Shown in pieces: positions 23,166-24,402 of a stretch of DNA of 24,402 nt. Under the pieces are notes generated by a model. The model made no database searches, was not told the origin of the DNA, and was given only the letters and a program-made list of their open reading frames with translations. Within the stretch, counting starts at the first letter, position 1. Each line of letters opens with the position of its first letter. Origin of the DNA: a virus; the IMG/VR virus record IMGVR_UViG_3300030331_005340, positions 1 through 24,402 of that record, one strand, 5' to 3'. The position numbers and the translations under genes were made by a program.

Positions 23166-23540
23166 ATGAAAAACATATTAACATTATTACTATTCCTGTC
23201 TGTTACATTTTCACAAGTAAATGACAAGAACTTTAAATCAGAAATCAATGGTGGAATAGTAGTTGCTATCTTTTCATCTGAGTGGCAAGAACAAGATGTA
23301 GATGAAAAAATACTAAAGGGTGTTAGTGGATATCAAGATTGTAAGATAATTAGAGTCAAGAGTGAGGATGCTCCAAAGGTTGTAAAGAAACTTAGATTCA
23401 GAAACTTTCCGTCCATGGCTTTATTCTATGATGGTAGTAAAAAAGAAACTTGGAAAGCTGATATGGATGGTGAAATAGATGTTAGTAATAAAGAGATAAA
23501 ATCATCTATAGATGATGTTTTGGCAGAAGACGTATTTTAG
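23166..23540 (+). CDS. Exported thioredoxin-fold protein lacking the CXXC motif
   Basis: 124 residues behind AGGAGT. The signal peptide is MKNILTLLLFLSVTFSQ. The mature part follows the thioredoxin pattern: GGIVVAIFSSEWQEQDVDEK (first strand and active-site helix), a central KIIRVKSEDAPKVVKKLRF, and the cis-Pro strand NFPSMALFYDG. Where active thioredoxins have W-C-x-x-C, this protein has W40-Q-E-Q-D, and the only cysteine in the mature chain is C59. So the fold is probable but disulphide exchange is not. It could act as a periplasmic chaperone or binding protein. It lies between the MshEN-like membrane protein and a small membrane protein, all with strong ribosome binding sites. I rate the fold more securely than any role. 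Confidence 0.66.
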   Translation: MKNILTLLLFLSVTFSQVNDKNFKSEINGGIVVAIFSSEWQEQDVDEKILKGVSGYQDCKIIRVKSEDAPKVVKKLRFRNFPSMALFYDGSKKETWKADMDGEIDVSNKEIKSSIDDVLAEDVF

Positions 23541-23549
23541 GAGAGTGTG

Positions 23550-23813
23550 ATGAGTAAATTCAATGACTTTATGTTACAATGGGGAACTGATAAGTTTCTT
23601 CATTTTATGGCTGGAGCTGCTGGGTTTGCCATAACAGAGTCTTGGATAGTGTTGGGTATACTCGCGTTTGGTAAAGAGATTTATGATAAGTATTTTGGTA
23701 GTGGGTGGAGTAATAAAGATGCCTTTGCTACCGTACTAGGTGGTATATTTGCATTTATTGGTGATATTTGTTGGGAGTTCATTATAGAAAAATTACCATT
23801 TGTAATTTATTGA
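23550..23813 (+). CDS. Small membrane protein, YfiM/DUF2279-like pattern
   Basis: 87 residues from the ATG at 23550, which is better spaced from AGGAGA (23539-23544) than the GTG at 23547. Three hydrophobic segments are predicted. The pattern WGTDKFLHFMAGAAGFAI, then AFGKEIYDKYFGSGWSNKDA and ATVLGG, is that of the YfiM/DUF2279-type small membrane proteins (D-K-x-x-H-F-x-A-G; G-K-E-x-x-D; D-A-x-x-T-x-x-G-G). It shares its architecture with the 96-residue protein at 20816 but not clear sequence identity. It is the last gene before the terminator. A holin-like or exclusion role is possible. Confidence 0.72.
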   Translation: MSKFNDFMLQWGTDKFLHFMAGAAGFAITESWIVLGILAFGKEIYDKYFGSGWSNKDAFATVLGGIFAFIGDICWEFIIEKLPFVIY

Positions 23814-23841
23814 TACACAATGTAACAGGTGTAACATTTTG

Positions 23842-23876
23842 AAACCTCACTTTTTAGTGGGGTTTTTTTATTTTAT
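23842..23876 (+). terminator. Intrinsic (rho-independent) terminator
   Basis: AAACCTCAC (23842-23850) pairs with GTGGGGTTT (23857-23865): nine base pairs including one G-U, with loop TTTTTA. A T-rich run continues through TTTTTTTATTTT. It ends the cassette that finishes at 23813 and separates it from the pilin-like gene. Confidence 0.9.
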
Positions 23877-23983
23877 ACTCTAAGTTCAACAATATTAACA
23901 TAATTAAAAAAAATAGTCAAAAACAAACACTTTGGTACAGTTATTGTACTATATAGGTAACAACAACATATAGGAGAACTGAA
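23877..23983 (+). promoter_or_regulatory. Leader of the pilin-like gene: inverted repeat, possible promoter, strong RBS
   Basis: Non-coding and very AT-rich. GTACA and TGTAC form an inverted repeat around GTTAT (23936-23950) and extend on both sides with one mismatch. TACTATATA (23947-23955) follows and could be a -10 element; the same TACTATAT occurs at 705-712. I see no good -35 at the right spacing, so promoter type is unclear. AGGAGA (23973-23978) is a strong ribosome binding site for the ATG at 23984. Because the terminator lies just upstream, some promoter is expected here, and the inverted repeat could be an operator. Confidence 0.5.
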
Positions 23984-24402
23984 ATGTTCAAATCAATAAA
24001 AAAATACTTTAAAGGTCGTAGTGGTCAGTCACTCGCTGAATTTGCAGTAACAACTGCTATGATGGCAACACTTGCTACTACTGCAGCACCTAAATTTTCG
24101 GGTGTTGGAGAGGGTGCCAAGGAAAAGAAAACCCTTGCCGACATCGATAAGATAATGAAGTCAGCTAACAATTTTTATAATGCTAAAGTAACATCAGAAG
24201 GTCGTGGTAGATTTCCTGGTCAGGTAAAGTACAACGAAAGTGTACCTGATAATAATGGTGGATATGCTAACGAAGATTTACTTATTGCAAGTATCGATGT
24301 ATTTGAAACTTTTGAAAGTCAAGAAGCATCCAAGTGGGCTTCTGTGTTTGGAACAGCAAATTTAGAATCACCAGCACCACAAGGTTCTTCTGTGAATGTA
24401 TC
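23984..24402 (+). CDS. Type IV prepilin / GspG-like pseudopilin (3' end missing)
   Basis: 139 codons are visible before the window ends. The leader MFKSIKKYFKGRSG is short and basic. Cleavage after G14 would give a mature chain starting QSLAEFAV, with Glu at +5 and Pro at +22 (P36), both classic for type IV pilins and pseudopilins. The hydrophobic helix (FAVTTAMMATLATTAAPKF) is rich in Ala and Thr and less greasy than usual. The following AKEKKTLADIDKIMKSANNF and GRGRFPGQ resemble the helix and the Gly-x-Phe/Tyr-Pro block of GspG-like major pseudopilins. Residue +1 is Gln, not Phe. It has its own leader after a terminator, as a phage moron gene would. It could be a decoy or modifier of host pili or secretion, a virion protein, or a host-derived gene. 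Confidence 0.72.
   Translation, partial: MFKSIKKYFKGRSGQSLAEFAVTTAMMATLATTAAPKFSGVGEGAKEKKTLADIDKIMKSANNFYNAKVTSEGRGRFPGQVKYNESVPDNNGGYANEDLLIASIDVFETFESQEASKWASVFGTANLESPAPQGSSVNV

Noticed and set aside
23547-23549. GTG as start of the last cassette gene
   Set aside because: It is too close to the AGGAGA site; the ATG at 23550 has better spacing.
23820-23983. Possible tRNA or integration site near the terminator
   Set aside because: No cloverleaf-like arms or integrase were found; the only stable structure is the terminator and a short inverted repeat.

Overview
The window is a densely packed, AT-rich stretch with every supportable gene on the + strand. It reads as the late structural region of a T4-like (myovirus-type) bacteriophage, with a group of envelope-related accessory genes downstream. 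The diagnostic genes are a gp55-like late sigma factor (cut by the left edge), a spike/hub-like protein, a gp25/GPW-family wedge protein, a gp6/gpJ-like wedge protein and a very large protein with a gp7/gpI-like centre. The style of these proteins resembles marine T4-like phages known from metagenomes, so this is probably an uncultured marine phage. The host is not identified. Two exported proteins have short signal peptides ending in Phe-Ser-Gln, a style common in the Bacteroidota/Marinimicrobia (FCB) group. Strong AGGAGA ribosome binding sites argue against a typical Bacteroidota host. This is inference only.

Layout: (1) 1-1119, late sigma factor and an unrecognised acidic protein in the same frame, separated by one stop codon. 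(2) 1119-5604, baseplate core: spike-like protein, two small proteins, gp25, gp6. Genes overlap or abut (TAATG junctions, 11-nt overlaps). (3) 5604-18166, six large or medium proteins that look like baseplate or tail periphery. They carry adhesin-type modules: DNRLRE-like, LamG-like, PKD, InlB-repeat-like, and a duplicated YHxH module. (4) 18224-20783, three virion-type proteins, two of them sharing a C-terminal module. (5) 20816-23813, an accessory cassette whose genes mostly have their own strong ribosome binding sites: two small three-helix membrane proteins, an exported Trp/Tyr-rich beta-barrel-like protein, a 17-residue peptide with eight cysteines, a MshEN-like/TM/coiled-coil protein and an exported thioredoxin-fold protein without its CXXC. 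A clear intrinsic terminator follows. (6) 23984-24402, the start of a gene for a type IV prepilin-like protein (cleavage Gly, Glu at +5, Pro at +22), cut by the right edge.

Functionally, regions 1-4 form one late virion-assembly block: gp55 would direct late transcription, gp25/gp6/gp7-like proteins build the baseplate wedge, and the carbohydrate-binding or Ig-like modules probably decorate the baseplate or fibres for host contact. Regions 5-6 are the most unusual part. Nearly every product is predicted to be in or beyond the inner membrane, two echo type II secretion/type IV pilus parts (MshEN domain, pseudopilin), and one is a metallothionein-like micropeptide that fits exactly between two genes. 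They may form a phage-encoded envelope-remodelling, exclusion or lysis system, but that is a hypothesis. No tRNA, rRNA, CRISPR array, integrase or insertion sequence was seen.
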